From CAXBCP01 sp963974055 (GTDB taxonomy: Bacteria; Pseudomonadota; Alphaproteobacteria; MPNO01; UBA830): 64,000 nt of DNA. Shown one piece after another: positions 1 to 8,344 of the stretch. The stretch is taken from contig CAXBCP010000022.1 in the NCBI GenBank assembly GCA_963974055.1, positions 1 through 64,000 of the forward strand, in the 5' to 3' direction. Every line of letters starts with the position of its first letter. Within the stretch, counting starts at the first letter, position 1. Both the position numbers and the translations under genes were made by a program. The notes beneath the pieces are model-generated. The model was not told the DNA's origin, did no database searches, and saw only the letters and a list, made by a program, of their open reading frames with translations.

Positions 1-1
1 A

Positions 2-78
2 TGGTGGGCCCGGAGGGACTCGAACCCCCGACAACTCCGTTATGAGCGGAGCGTTCTAACCAGCTGAACTACAGGCCC
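2..78 (-). tRNA. tRNA with CAT anticodon (Met, or Ile2 if lysidine-modified)
   Basis: The reverse strand folds as a complete cloverleaf: a 7-bp acceptor stem with one G-T wobble, D stem GTTC/GAAC, anticodon stem CTCCG/CGGAG around the loop CTCATAA, a T arm with loop TTCGAGT, and an encoded 3' CCA. The anticodon is CAT. It is not an initiator type I recognise, so it is either elongator Met or the Ile2 tRNA that needs TilS lysidine modification. The 5' GGGCCTGTAG block resembles isoleucine tRNAs, but sequence alone does not settle the identity. Confidence 0.95.
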
Positions 79-138
79 GGAGCGGTGTGAACCGCGGGGC
101 GCAAGCTGCCATCTGCCGCCCGGCGACGCAAGCCGGAT

Positions 139-942
139 TTAGGCCGCAATCGCCGCAAAACGCGATTTCCGGCCGGTATGGCGGGCGATGCCGAGCGCGA
201 TCGCCCCCAGCAGGGCGAGGGCGGCAACGCCCGGCTCCGAAATCGCCGTCGCATTCAGGCGGACGTCGTCGAAATCGACTTCGAGATCGGGCGGCCCGGC
301 AACGCCCCTGGTCTCGTTCAGATTGACCAGCCGGATACCGAGGGTATCGCCGATCGCCGTGTGGCCGGCGCCGATATCGACGCTGATGGTCGCGAGCGCG
401 AATTCGGCCTCCGGGATGACCAGGGTTTCGAGGTCCTGGACAAGAATGGTCTCGTTCAGGAACTGGTCGATCGCAAACAGGTCGATCCGGTACCCCGGAA
501 ACCCGGAGAGATCGAAAAAGTCGTTATTGGTCGCGAAACCGGAACCGATATTGCCGACCTCGACACTCAGTTCGTAGCGCGTGTTCGCCTGCACGGTGTC
601 GGAAAGAATCTGCTGAAAGCCGTATTCGCCCGTATCGCGGCCCTGATTGTTGAACAGGATACCGACCCTGCTGCCTTCCGGCGCGGTGCTGTTGAAAAAA
701 TCGACCCCGTTCGGCTGGAGCGTGCCGGGAAAGAAACCCGCACCGACGATGGCATTGGGATCGTGGATCGTCCATCCGGCGGGGCTGCCGAAGGTGAATT
801 CGTTGAATACGGTCTGGCCCGACGTGTCCTCGAAACCGGCATTGACGACGGTCAGCGGCGCGGCGCCGGCGGATGACAGGCCAAAGCCCAACACACCGCT
901 GATCGCGACAACGGCGAAACGCCGCATAAACAGAGAAATCAT
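139..942 (-). CDS. exported protein with PEP-CTERM-like sorting tail
   Basis: A 267-residue secreted protein. Residues 1-28 form a signal peptide ending in an Ala-rich cleavage region. The body is rich in Asn, Phe and Gly and begins with a beta-sandwich-like segment (VVNAGFED) seen in many exported PEP-CTERM proteins, sometimes labelled HpiC1-cyclase-like. The C-terminus (about 234-260) has the tripartite arrangement of a PEP-CTERM signal: an SEPG motif, a hydrophobic helix (VAALALLGAIALGIA) and a basic cluster (RHTGRKSR). Such tails are processed by exosortase (EpsH/XrtA) and target proteins to the envelope or exopolysaccharide. The motif is SEP rather than PEP, so the assignment is by architecture. 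No exosortase is in the window. Confidence 0.72.
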   Translation of the reverse strand: MISLFMRRFAVVAISGVLGFGLSSAGAAPLTVVNAGFEDTSGQTVFNEFTFGSPAGWTIHDPNAIVGAGFFPGTLQPNGVDFFNSTAPEGSRVGILFNNQGRDTGEYGFQQILSDTVQANTRYELSVEVGNIGSGFATNNDFFDLSGFPGYRIDLFAIDQFLNETILVQDLETLVIPEAEFALATISVDIGAGHTAIGDTLGIRLVNLNETRGVAGPPDLEVDFDDVRLNATAISEPGVAALALLGAIALGIARHTGRKSRFAAIAA

Positions 943-1020
943 ATCACCCCCAACGCGTTAGCGGGCCTTTGATGCCAGCAGGCAGTCTCCGGGGCAACCC
1001 CCGGCCCGACTTTGAAACAA

Positions 1021-2496
1021 CTATTCATACAACTCCGGGAATTTCTTCCTGAGACTGGCCTTCAGCTCAGGGCTCGCCTCCGCGACCGTCGGGAAATCGT
1101 CCTTCCAGCCATAGGGCCGGCAGGCGTCGACGACGGCGCGGTTGTTCTGCCACGGCGGTTCGCGCAGCATCGGATCCAGCGGGGTCGACCACGACCGCTT
1201 GATATACTGGATATCCTCCGGCGGATCGCACCGGGTCGACATGGCCCAGGTGACGTCGAACAGGTTCGACGGATCGATATCCTCGTCGACGACGATGACC
1301 CAGCGCCCGGCATAATTCCCGGCATGGCACGTTGCCGCCAGCATGCCCGCCTGGGTGGCATGCCCGGGATACATCTGCCTGATGGAAATCACGTTGAACA
1401 GCCGCCCGGCGCCGGATTCGTGGCACCACACGCCCTGCACGCCGGGCAGGCCGGCCTTTTCGACCTCGTCCCAGATCATCGCGGATTTTACCGTGGCGCG
1501 GGCGAAGGTGAAGTTCTCCGGCGGGCGCGACGGGATCGCGAGGGTCAGGATGGGGTTGTTGCGCCAGTACACCCGCTTGATGCGGACGATCGGCAGCATC
1601 GTGGCGCTCGACGCGTAATAGCCCATGAATTCGCCGAACGGGCCTTCCTCGCGCTCCTCGCCGGGCAGGATTTCGCCTTCCAGCACCAGCTCCGAATAGG
1701 CGGGGATCGGCAGACCGTGCAGTTCGGACGGAATCACCTCGATCGGCCGGCCGCGCTGCCCGCCGGCATAGGCGAATTCGTCAAGTTCGTAGTCGACCTC
1801 CTGATGCGCCACCAGAAACAGGTTCGGATCGTGACCGCAGGAGATCACCACCGGGCAGGGTTCGCCCCTGGCGAAATATTTCTCGCTGATCAGCCGGCCG
1901 TGCTTGCCCGGCGACATCCAGACCGCCACCGTATTCCTGTCATGCACCATCACGCGGTAGGTGCCGACATTGACCCAGCCGCTGTCGGGGTCGCGCATCA
2001 CCACCAGGTCGTCGGTCCCGATATAGCGGCCGCCGTCTTCTTCGTGCACGAACGGCGCCGGGAATTTCCACAGGTCGACATCGTCGTCGCGGTCGATGTT
2101 TTCCAGAATCGGGCCGTCCCTGACCTCGACCGGGGGCATCAGTTCGAACTCGGACTTGGCGCGTTTGCGATAGGCTCTGACGAGGTCCATCTCGTTCTCG
2201 GGGTCGGGCATGCCCAGTACCACGGCGAGGCGCTTATATGCATTGGCCGCCCCGGACATGATGCGAAAACCTTCCGGGTAGCCCGGGATATTGTCGAACA
2301 GCAGCGCCTTGGCCCGGCCGGGATCGGCGGCTGCCACGGTTTCCGACAGGGCACCGATTTCGAGATTCCAGTCCGCGCCGTCGACACGGGCCAGTTCGCC
2401 CATCTCGTCGAAGCGTTCGATCAGTTCGCGCAGGTCGAGATAGCCTTCGTTGCGCCGGTCTGCGGGCTGGGGGTTGTTTTCCGGTGTATCGGCCAT
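1021..2496 (-). CDS. UbiD-family (prenylated-FMN) decarboxylase 1
   Basis: A 491-residue UbiD-family protein; these enzymes reversibly decarboxylate aromatic, heteroaromatic or unsaturated acids with prenylated FMN. The family signatures are present: the NVGTYR segment, SCGHDP, and the EEGPFGEFMGYY motif holding the two acidic residues of the active-site Glu-Arg-Glu set. The start at 2496 (MADTPENN) is preceded by a good AGGGAG ribosome site; an upstream in-frame extension of 77 residues is Arg-rich and unlike the family. The substrate is unknown. The gene is divergent from three EamA transporters, which may export or import the acid or its product. The cofactor-making partner UbiX is not seen. 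Confidence 0.93.
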   Translation of the reverse strand: MADTPENNPQPADRRNEGYLDLRELIERFDEMGELARVDGADWNLEIGALSETVAAADPGRAKALLFDNIPGYPEGFRIMSGAANAYKRLAVVLGMPDPENEMDLVRAYRKRAKSEFELMPPVEVRDGPILENIDRDDDVDLWKFPAPFVHEEDGGRYIGTDDLVVMRDPDSGWVNVGTYRVMVHDRNTVAVWMSPGKHGRLISEKYFARGEPCPVVISCGHDPNLFLVAHQEVDYELDEFAYAGGQRGRPIEVIPSELHGLPIPAYSELVLEGEILPGEEREEGPFGEFMGYYASSATMLPIVRIKRVYWRNNPILTLAIPSRPPENFTFARATVKSAMIWDEVEKAGLPGVQGVWCHESGAGRLFNVISIRQMYPGHATQAGMLAATCHAGNYAGRWVIVVDEDIDPSNLFDVTWAMSTRCDPPEDIQYIKRSWSTPLDPMLREPPWQNNRAVVDACRPYGWKDDFPTVAEASPELKASLRKKFPELYE

Positions 2497-2671
2497 GTCG
2501 GGGCTCCCTGGATGCTTTTTATCGTTGTCGCGGTCGGCGCGGGTGGGTATCGGTCGGTTACTTATACCGTATCGCCGGCCCGAAAGAAGAGCGCGGCGTC
2601 GGCACGTCTGGCGTGACGCGCTCAAGCGCGCTACGGTCCGGCGGCGTATATCACCCGCCCGGAAAATCACC

Positions 2672-3625
2672 TTGACCGTCAACGCCCCCCCGACCGCCGC
2701 AACCGATGCGGAAACCCGCCGTCGCATTATGTCGGGCTATCTGCTGCTGATTCTGGCGGTCCTGATGTGGGCCGGAAATTCCACCGTCGGGCGCGCCTCG
2801 GCGGGCGAGGCCATTCCGCCGATGGCCTTCAATTTCTGGCGCTGGACGACGGCCCTGGCCGTCTTCACCCTGTTCTTCGGCCGCAGCACCTGGAAGCAGC
2901 GCCATGAAATTTTGAAGCACTGGAAATTCGTAACGGCGTTTTCCCTGGTTTCGGTATCGGGTTTCAACACCGTGTTCTATTTCGCCCTGCAAAAATCGAC
3001 CGCCTTGCAGGTGACCCTGATCCAGTCGATCCTTCCGGTCCTGATCCTGCTGATCGGCCTCGCCGTTCTGCGCGAGCGCATTGTCATCCGCCAGTGGTGG
3101 GGCATTCTGTTTTCGATCGGCGGCGCCGCCCTGATCATCACCCGCGGCGACATGGCGGTGCTCCGCAGCCTGGCGCTGAGCGAGGGCGATATATGGGCGC
3201 TCGGCGCCGTGTTCCTGTGGGCCTGGCAGGCCTTCCTGATGCGCTGGAAGCCCAGAACCATCGATATCATGCCCTTCATGAGCGCGATCGCGTTCATCGG
3301 GGTTGTCGTCATGCTGCCGCTGTATCTGTGGGAAAACGCCAATGTCGCGCCGATGCCGGTCACCCGGACCAGTATCCTGTTCGTGCTGTATGTTGCGGTG
3401 ATGGCGAGTTTCGTCGGCACCACCTGCTGGAACGAGGGCACGTACCGCGCCGGCGGCGCACAGGCGGGGTATTTCGGCAACCTGTTCCCGATCTTTGCCG
3501 GCGCGCTCGCGATCCTGATCCTGGGCGAACAGCCCCGCTGGTATCATGGAATCGGCGCCGCATCGGTCGTGATCGGAATCTGGCTCGCGACGGCACATCA
3601 CGTGCGCCGTCCCGCCGGCCGTTAA
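2672..3625 (+). CDS. EamA/DMT-family transporter 1
   Basis: An inner-membrane permease of the drug/metabolite transporter superfamily, about 10 transmembrane helices from two EamA repeats. It begins the first helix with YLLLILAVLMWAGNS and has the family IPPMAFNFWRW loop. The start is uncertain: TTG 2672 gives 317 residues with a positively charged N-tail (ETRRR), ATG 2729 gives 298 residues; neither has a strong ribosome site. It is the first of three tandem paralogs, with 7 nt to the next gene, and is divergent from a UbiD decarboxylase. Substrate unknown. Confidence 0.9.
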   Translation: MTVNAPPTAATDAETRRRIMSGYLLLILAVLMWAGNSTVGRASAGEAIPPMAFNFWRWTTALAVFTLFFGRSTWKQRHEILKHWKFVTAFSLVSVSGFNTVFYFALQKSTALQVTLIQSILPVLILLIGLAVLRERIVIRQWWGILFSIGGAALIITRGDMAVLRSLALSEGDIWALGAVFLWAWQAFLMRWKPRTIDIMPFMSAIAFIGVVVMLPLYLWENANVAPMPVTRTSILFVLYVAVMASFVGTTCWNEGTYRAGGAQAGYFGNLFPIFAGALAILILGEQPRWYHGIGAASVVIGIWLATAHHVRRPAGR

Positions 3626-3632
3626 CGATCCA

Positions 3633-4553
3633 GTGAACGCACCTATCCTTCAAAAGGCGTCCGACGGACGGATGCTCGCCTATCTGCTGCTCGCGCTCAC
3701 GGCGCTGTTCTGGGCGGTGAATACGAATATCGCGCGCGCGATGGCCGACGAAGTGCCGCCGCTCGCGCTGACCTTCTGGCGGATATTCCTGTCGGTCGTG
3801 ATCCTCGCGCCCTTCGCAATCCGGTCGAGCTGGGCGGCGCGCGACATCGTCATCCGGCATTTCTGGTTCCTGAACCTGCTCGCGTTCCTGTCGATGTCGG
3901 TTTTCAACTCGTTCGTCTATGTCGGCCTGAACCACACCCAGGCGATCAACGGCAATCTGCTGCAGGGCGCCCTGCCGATCTGCATCCTGACGGCATCGGC
4001 GCTGTTCGCCGGACGGCGAATCTCGGTGCGGCAATGGGCCGGCGTATTGCTCAGCCTGGCCGGACTGATCGCCATCGTCGTCCGCGGCGATCCAGCGCGG
4101 CTGTTGGCCCTGGAAATCAATATCGGCGATCCGATCATGTTTGCGGGGGTCTTCGCCTCGGCGACCTATGCCGCGATCCTGCACCGACGGCCCGAAGGGC
4201 TCGGAATTGTGCCGTTCATGTTCGTGATGATGATCTTCAGCACGGTCCACACGCTGCCGTTCTTCCTGTGGGAACACCTCACCCAGCGGACCCTGCCGAT
4301 GACCCTGCCGGCCATCGGCACCGTCGCCTATGTCACCGTGTTCGCGTCGGTCCTCGCCCAGCTGTTTTTCGCGGAAGGTATCCGCCGCATCGGCGCGCCG
4401 ACCGCGGGCAACATGATTTACCTGACGCCGGTATTCGGCGTGATCATCGCCATTTCGCTGCTGGGTGAAACCTTTCACGGCTTTCACGCGGCGGGCGTCG
4501 GCATGATCGCCGCCGGAATCTGGCTGGCTCTTTTCAGCCGGGGAAAATCCTGA
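3633..4553 (+). CDS. EamA/DMT-family transporter 2
   Basis: A 306-residue EamA permease, second of three tandem copies. It has two repeats of five helices, with the VPPLALTFWRIF loop after helix 1 and the GNMIYLTPVFGV element in the second repeat. GTG at 3633 is the likely start, 7 nt after the previous stop; ATG 3672 is a shorter alternative that begins right at helix 1. Spacing suggests one transcript with its neighbours. It shares layout with copies 1 and 3 but is clearly diverged, so the triplet is not a recent duplication. Substrate unknown. Confidence 0.92.
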   Translation: MNAPILQKASDGRMLAYLLLALTALFWAVNTNIARAMADEVPPLALTFWRIFLSVVILAPFAIRSSWAARDIVIRHFWFLNLLAFLSMSVFNSFVYVGLNHTQAINGNLLQGALPICILTASALFAGRRISVRQWAGVLLSLAGLIAIVVRGDPARLLALEINIGDPIMFAGVFASATYAAILHRRPEGLGIVPFMFVMMIFSTVHTLPFFLWEHLTQRTLPMTLPAIGTVAYVTVFASVLAQLFFAEGIRRIGAPTAGNMIYLTPVFGVIIAISLLGETFHGFHAAGVGMIAAGIWLALFSRGKS

Positions 4554-4561
4554 CGGGCGTA

Positions 4562-5479
4562 ATGGAAAAGATAAAAGCCTCCCCCGTTCTCCCCTACGTG
4601 CTGCTGACGTTCTGCGCGCTGTTCTGGGCGGGGTCGTCGGTCGTCGGCCGCCATGTGGCCGGCGAGGTGCCGCCGATGGCGCTCAATTTCTGGCGCTGGC
4701 TGTTCGCCTTTCTTGTCGTGCTGACATGGACCTGGAAAGAGCTCTATGCGCAGCGGGTGCTGATCCGCCGGAAATGGAAATATATTTCGTTTCTCGCCCT
4801 GTCTTCCGCCATCGGGTTCGGTGCCCTGCATTACGTCGCGCTGCAGTATACGACCGCCATCAACGGCTCGTTGTTCCAGGGACTGATGTCGATCTGTATC
4901 CTGATCTCGGCGCTTCTCATTCTGGGCGACCGGTTCGGCGGCCGCGAATCCATCGGCGTCGTGCTGGGATTCGCCGGTGTCGCCTTTATCGTCACCCGGG
5001 GCGATCTCGACGTGCTGCTGGCGCTGACCGTCAATATCGGCGATGTCCTCCTCCTGCTGGCGACGATGTCCTATTCGGTCTACGCCGTGTTCCTGCGCCG
5101 CGCCCCGCCGGGTCTCAGTTCGAGCGCCCTGATGGCGGGCATGTTCGGTTTTGCGGCGCTGTACATGCTGCCCCTGTGGCTGATCGAACTATACGTGTTC
5201 GACCGCCCGGTGCCGGTCAATGCGACCGCCGTCTGGTCGATCGGGTTCATGACAATCGGCCCGTCGGTGCTGGCGCAGATTTTCTGGGCTTATTCGGTCT
5301 CGAAGGTCGGGCCGGGACGCGCCGGATATTTCATCTACCTGGCGCCGGTATTCGGCGTCACCCTGGCGGTCTCGCTGCTGGGCGAACAGTTCCGCTGGTT
5401 CCACGCGGCCGGAATCGCCCTGATATTTACCGGAATCTGGCTGGCGACAAGGCCGAAGCCCGCCGCGCGGCCCCGGTAA
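4562..5479 (+). CDS. EamA/DMT-family transporter 3
   Basis: A 305-residue EamA permease, third of the tandem set, starting 8 nt after the previous stop. It carries the same landmarks as copy 1: VPPMALNFWRW after helix 1 and GYFIYLAPVFGV in the second repeat, followed by LLGEQFRWFHAAG. Copies 1 and 3 share the GEQxRWxH element, so they appear closer to each other than to copy 2. The predicted role is export or uptake of a small metabolite across the inner membrane; none can be named. Confidence 0.93.
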   Translation: MEKIKASPVLPYVLLTFCALFWAGSSVVGRHVAGEVPPMALNFWRWLFAFLVVLTWTWKELYAQRVLIRRKWKYISFLALSSAIGFGALHYVALQYTTAINGSLFQGLMSICILISALLILGDRFGGRESIGVVLGFAGVAFIVTRGDLDVLLALTVNIGDVLLLLATMSYSVYAVFLRRAPPGLSSSALMAGMFGFAALYMLPLWLIELYVFDRPVPVNATAVWSIGFMTIGPSVLAQIFWAYSVSKVGPGRAGYFIYLAPVFGVTLAVSLLGEQFRWFHAAGIALIFTGIWLATRPKPAARPR

Positions 5480-5533
5480 ACAATTTCATAATTTTTTGCT
5501 GTTACCCATGACTTCAATATGGAGTCATTCGCG

Positions 5534-7015
5534 ATGGAACTGGAAGAACCGCGGGCGCTTACCGGCCGTTTTGCCCTGATTTGCGGAATAATCGTCCTTG
5601 CAGCGGGTATCGCGCTGTATACCGGCGGTCGCCGGAATTCGCTCGACGACCTGAGAACGATGGCCGAACGCAACAACGTGGCACTGACGCAGGCATTTTC
5701 GAATGCAATCTGGCCGAATTACGCAGCCTTCATCAAATCCGCGCATTCGATCGATACCGAGTCGCTCCGCACCCATCCGACCATCCTGAAACTGCGCGAA
5801 GACACGATCCGGCAGATGCGCGGCCTTGCCGTTCTCAAAGTCAAAATATACGACCTGTCGGGCCTGACGGTCTTTTCGACGGAAGCGGCGCAGATCGGCG
5901 ACGACAAAAGCGGCAATGCCGGTTTTATATCGGCGCGCAAAGGTCATGTGGTCAGCGAGGTTTCGCACCGCGACAGGTTCAGCGCATTCGAACAGGAAAT
6001 ATCCGACCGCGACGTTCTTGCCAGCTACGTTCCGATCCAAACGGGCGCCGGGGCAAACACCCGGATCGAGGGCGTGTTCGAGGTATATTACGACCTCACC
6101 GAACTGCTGGCCCGCGTCAACCGGTCGACCGAAAACCAGGCGCTGATCGTCGTCGCGACACTCGCGGCGCTGTACATGCTCCTGCTCGCCGCGATCTATC
6201 GTCATGACAGGGTCGCCGCCGGACAGTATCGCCAGAATCTCGCCCTGGCCGCCGAGGCCGCCGCGGCCAGCGAACAGAACCGGGTGAAATCCGAATTTCT
6301 GGCCAATATGAGCCACGAACTCAGGACGCCGCTCAACGCGATCCTGGGTTTCTCGGATTCCATGCGCGCCGAAATATTCGGACCGCTCGGCGGCGAGCGT
6401 TACAAAGTGTACATGAACGATATCTGGGAAAGCGGAAAGCACCTGCTGGGTATCGTCGACGACGTCCTCGATATGTCGAAGGTCGAAACCGGCAAGCTTG
6501 AGATCGATCCGGTGGAGCTGCGCCTGGAGGACATATTTACCGCCTGCGGCCGCATGATGATCCCGGCCTGCGAAAAGAAAAACATCACGCTCGCCACCGA
6601 CCTGCCGGACGTACCGGTCCGGCTGCTGGCGGACGAACGGCGTATCAACCAGATGATGCTGAACATCGCATCGAACGCGGTGAAATTCTCGCCCGAGGGC
6701 AGCGTCATCAACGCTTCCGCGCGCATTTCGGATACCGGCGCGCTGGAAATAGCAATCCGCGACCACGGCTGCGGCATCGCGGAAGAAGATATCGAAACGG
6801 TGCTGAAACCGTTCGGCCAGGCCGCCAGCGCCTATGCCCGCTCCGAGGGCGGCACGGGACTGGGCCTGCCCATCACCAAGTCATTCGCCGAACTGCATGG
6901 CGGGACGCTGAAAATAGCCAGCGTAGTCGGAGAAGGCACCATCGTTACGATCGTTTTCCCGCCGGAACGGGTGTTGTTGCCCGGCCCCGCCGCGGCAGAG
7001 GGTGTTGCCGCCTGA
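5534..7015 (+). CDS. membrane sensor histidine kinase (orphan)
   Basis: A 493-residue transmembrane histidine kinase. Helix 1 lies at about 11-31 and helix 2 at about 200-222, enclosing a roughly 165-residue extracytoplasmic sensor domain. The HisKA domain has the H-box FLANMSHELRTPLNA with the phospho-acceptor His near 261. The ATPase domain shows the N-box (MLNIASNAVKF), G1 (DHGCGIAE) and G2 (GGTGLGLPI). The H-box context GFSDSMRAEIFGPLG is typical of alphaproteobacterial PleC/DivJ-like kinases. ATG 5534 is preferred because GGAG sits 9 nt upstream; ATG 5519 would add five residues. No response regulator is adjacent, so its partner is elsewhere. Confidence 0.93.
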   Translation: MELEEPRALTGRFALICGIIVLAAGIALYTGGRRNSLDDLRTMAERNNVALTQAFSNAIWPNYAAFIKSAHSIDTESLRTHPTILKLREDTIRQMRGLAVLKVKIYDLSGLTVFSTEAAQIGDDKSGNAGFISARKGHVVSEVSHRDRFSAFEQEISDRDVLASYVPIQTGAGANTRIEGVFEVYYDLTELLARVNRSTENQALIVVATLAALYMLLLAAIYRHDRVAAGQYRQNLALAAEAAAASEQNRVKSEFLANMSHELRTPLNAILGFSDSMRAEIFGPLGGERYKVYMNDIWESGKHLLGIVDDVLDMSKVETGKLEIDPVELRLEDIFTACGRMMIPACEKKNITLATDLPDVPVRLLADERRINQMMLNIASNAVKFSPEGSVINASARISDTGALEIAIRDHGCGIAEEDIETVLKPFGQAASAYARSEGGTGLGLPITKSFAELHGGTLKIASVVGEGTIVTIVFPPERVLLPGPAAAEGVAA

Positions 7016-7057
7016 CGGCACGGACCGCAAGGCGCACGAACGCCCCGGGATGACCCG

Positions 7058-7699
7058 TCAGGCCTGGGGCAGCGTTACCCCGACCATCGCATCCCGCGTT
7101 ACCACGGCGGCAAGCTGTTCGGCGGACCAGCCTTCGGTTCCGTCGGGCCGCTGCGGCAAGACCAGATACCGCATATCGGCATTGGAATCGTGAACCCGGA
7201 CGGTCTTGCCTTCGGGCAGGTCGGTGCCGAATTCCTTCAGCACGGACCGCGGTTCGACCACCGCGCGGGCGCGGTAGCTTTTGGACTTGTACCAGTCCGG
7301 CGGCAGTCCGAGGATGGTGCGCGGGTAACACGAACACAGCGTGCAGACGATCATGTTGTGCACATCGTCGGTATTTTCGACGACGATCAGTTCGGCATCC
7401 CCCATGGGGAAGCCCATTTCCTCGACCGCCTTTGTGCCGTCTTCGAGCAGGCGCTTTTTGAACGCATCGTCGGTCCAGGCGCGTGCGATGATCGTCGCCC
7501 CTTCGGCAGGGTCGCGGCTGTCGAGAAATTCCAGGTTGCGGCGCACGTCTTCCGCCTTGACCACGCCCTTCTCGATCAGCAGTTCCTTCATCGCCTCGGC
7601 CATCAGTTCGTAATAGCCGGTTTCGTTCACATCCGGCGTCGTTCCCGGGTGATCGTGGTCGTGGTCGTGCGAATGCGTGCCGCGGTCGTCGGTCGTCAT
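7058..7699 (-). CDS. nthA: nitrile hydratase alpha subunit, cobalt type (or thiocyanate hydrolase gamma)
   Basis: A 213-residue metal-binding subunit of the nitrile hydratase family, which hydrates nitriles to amides or, in the thiocyanate hydrolase branch, SCN- to COS. The claw motif is V-C-T-L-C-S-C; Thr in the second position marks the cobalt type (iron enzymes have Ser). Downstream LGLPPDWYKS, YRARAVVEPRSVL and VTRDAMVGV are family landmarks. The N-terminus is His/Asp-rich (HSHDHDHDH), probably metal-binding. ATG 7699 follows the beta-C stop by 4 nt, with a G-rich ribosome site overlapping that stop. It is the last gene of a four-gene operon. Nitrile hydratase versus thiocyanate hydrolase cannot be decided from the claw alone. 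Confidence 0.9.
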   Translation of the reverse strand: MTTDDRGTHSHDHDHDHPGTTPDVNETGYYELMAEAMKELLIEKGVVKAEDVRRNLEFLDSRDPAEGATIIARAWTDDAFKKRLLEDGTKAVEEMGFPMGDAELIVVENTDDVHNMIVCTLCSCYPRTILGLPPDWYKSKSYRARAVVEPRSVLKEFGTDLPEGKTVRVHDSNADMRYLVLPQRPDGTEGWSAEQLAAVVTRDAMVGVTLPQA

Positions 7700-7703
7700 T
7701 TCG

Positions 7704-7991
7704 TTACCCCCCGATTTTCTCGAGCCAGTGATCGTAAATTTCCAGATCCAGCGTATCGCTGTCCGACCCTTCGTAATCGGGCCACAGTTCGGTCTGCGTA
7801 ATCCGTACGCGGTACAGTTCGCGCTTGGGCGTGCCGTCGAAACCGTAAGCCAGTTCTTCCGGGTTCTTGAAATCGCCGCAATAGCGTTCGACCACGCCGG
7901 TCTTGCCGCGCACGTAATACGGCGTGCGGCGATGCCCGGGCGGGTGCGAATCCTTGATCCGGACCCGGTCGCCGACATTGAACATTACCAT
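7704..7991 (-). CDS. nitrile hydratase beta subunit, C-terminal (SH3-like) half as a separate chain
   Basis: A 95-residue protein matching only the C-terminal SH3-like barrel of nitrile hydratase beta. The FNVGDRVRIKDSHPPGH opening, the YVRGKTGVVER segment and the ELYRVRITQTELW strand are the usual landmarks of that domain. It lacks the helical N-terminal half, which is supplied by the genes upstream. ATG 7991 has GGAGG 7 nt upstream, inside the end of the previous gene; the intergenic gap is 2 nt, so translation is probably coupled. This split is known for thiocyanate hydrolase and toyocamycin nitrile hydratase. Confidence 0.88.
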   Translation of the reverse strand: MVMFNVGDRVRIKDSHPPGHRRTPYYVRGKTGVVERYCGDFKNPEELAYGFDGTPKRELYRVRITQTELWPDYEGSDSDTLDLEIYDHWLEKIGG

Positions 7992-7993
7992 CG

Positions 7994-8296
7994 TCAGCCC
8001 TCCAGTTTCGCTTTGAGCGCGTTCATCTTGCCCATGACCTCGTCGCGGGTCAGGAGCCCCTTTTCCTCAAGCAGGTTGACCATCGCCTCCGACCAGCGCT
8101 CGAAATAATCCTGCGCGTAAACATCGGGCGGCAAATCCTCCAGCGCCCGGCGCAATTCGTCGATCCGCATAAGATCGTCCTCGCGCAGCGCGGCGGCGAG
8201 CGACGTGATCATCTTGGCCCAGGGCTCGGTCGCATGCTCGTCCGAAACGACGGGCCCCGCTTCCATGCCGCCCATATCGTGCTGGCGCTGGTTCAT
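7994..8296 (-). CDS. nitrile hydratase beta N-terminal-half protein 2 (ERW-containing)
   Basis: A 100-residue chain matching the helical N-terminal half of nitrile hydratase beta. It opens with HDMGGMEAGPV, like the HD-GGM start of full-length beta subunits, and has DYFERWSEAMVNLLEEKGLLT, where the Arg of the Y-x-ERW motif corresponds to the beta arginine that contacts the modified cysteines in known structures. ATG 8296 has an AAGGGA ribosome site. Together with the following SH3-like chain it would rebuild one complete beta subunit. Some activator proteins of this family share this fold, so a chaperone role is possible. Confidence 0.82.
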   Translation of the reverse strand: MNQRQHDMGGMEAGPVVSDEHATEPWAKMITSLAAALREDDLMRIDELRRALEDLPPDVYAQDYFERWSEAMVNLLEEKGLLTRDEVMGKMNALKAKLEG

Positions 8297-8344
8297 CCCA
8301 TTTCCCTTTTTACAGATGTATCTTGCGACTGTTGGCACCCAATA

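Noticed and set aside
2..78. tRNA as attachment site of a genomic island
   Set aside because: No integrase, no second copy of the tRNA 3' end and no composition change was seen in the window.
2541..2570. GGTAT/ATACC dyad between UbiD 1 and EamA 1
   Set aside because: Five-base arms only, no regulator gene adjacent; not distinguishable from chance.
1012..2616. Long open frame on the + strand opposite UbiD 1
   Set aside because: It is the antisense shadow of a strongly conserved gene; its product is His/Arg/Gly-rich with no domain.
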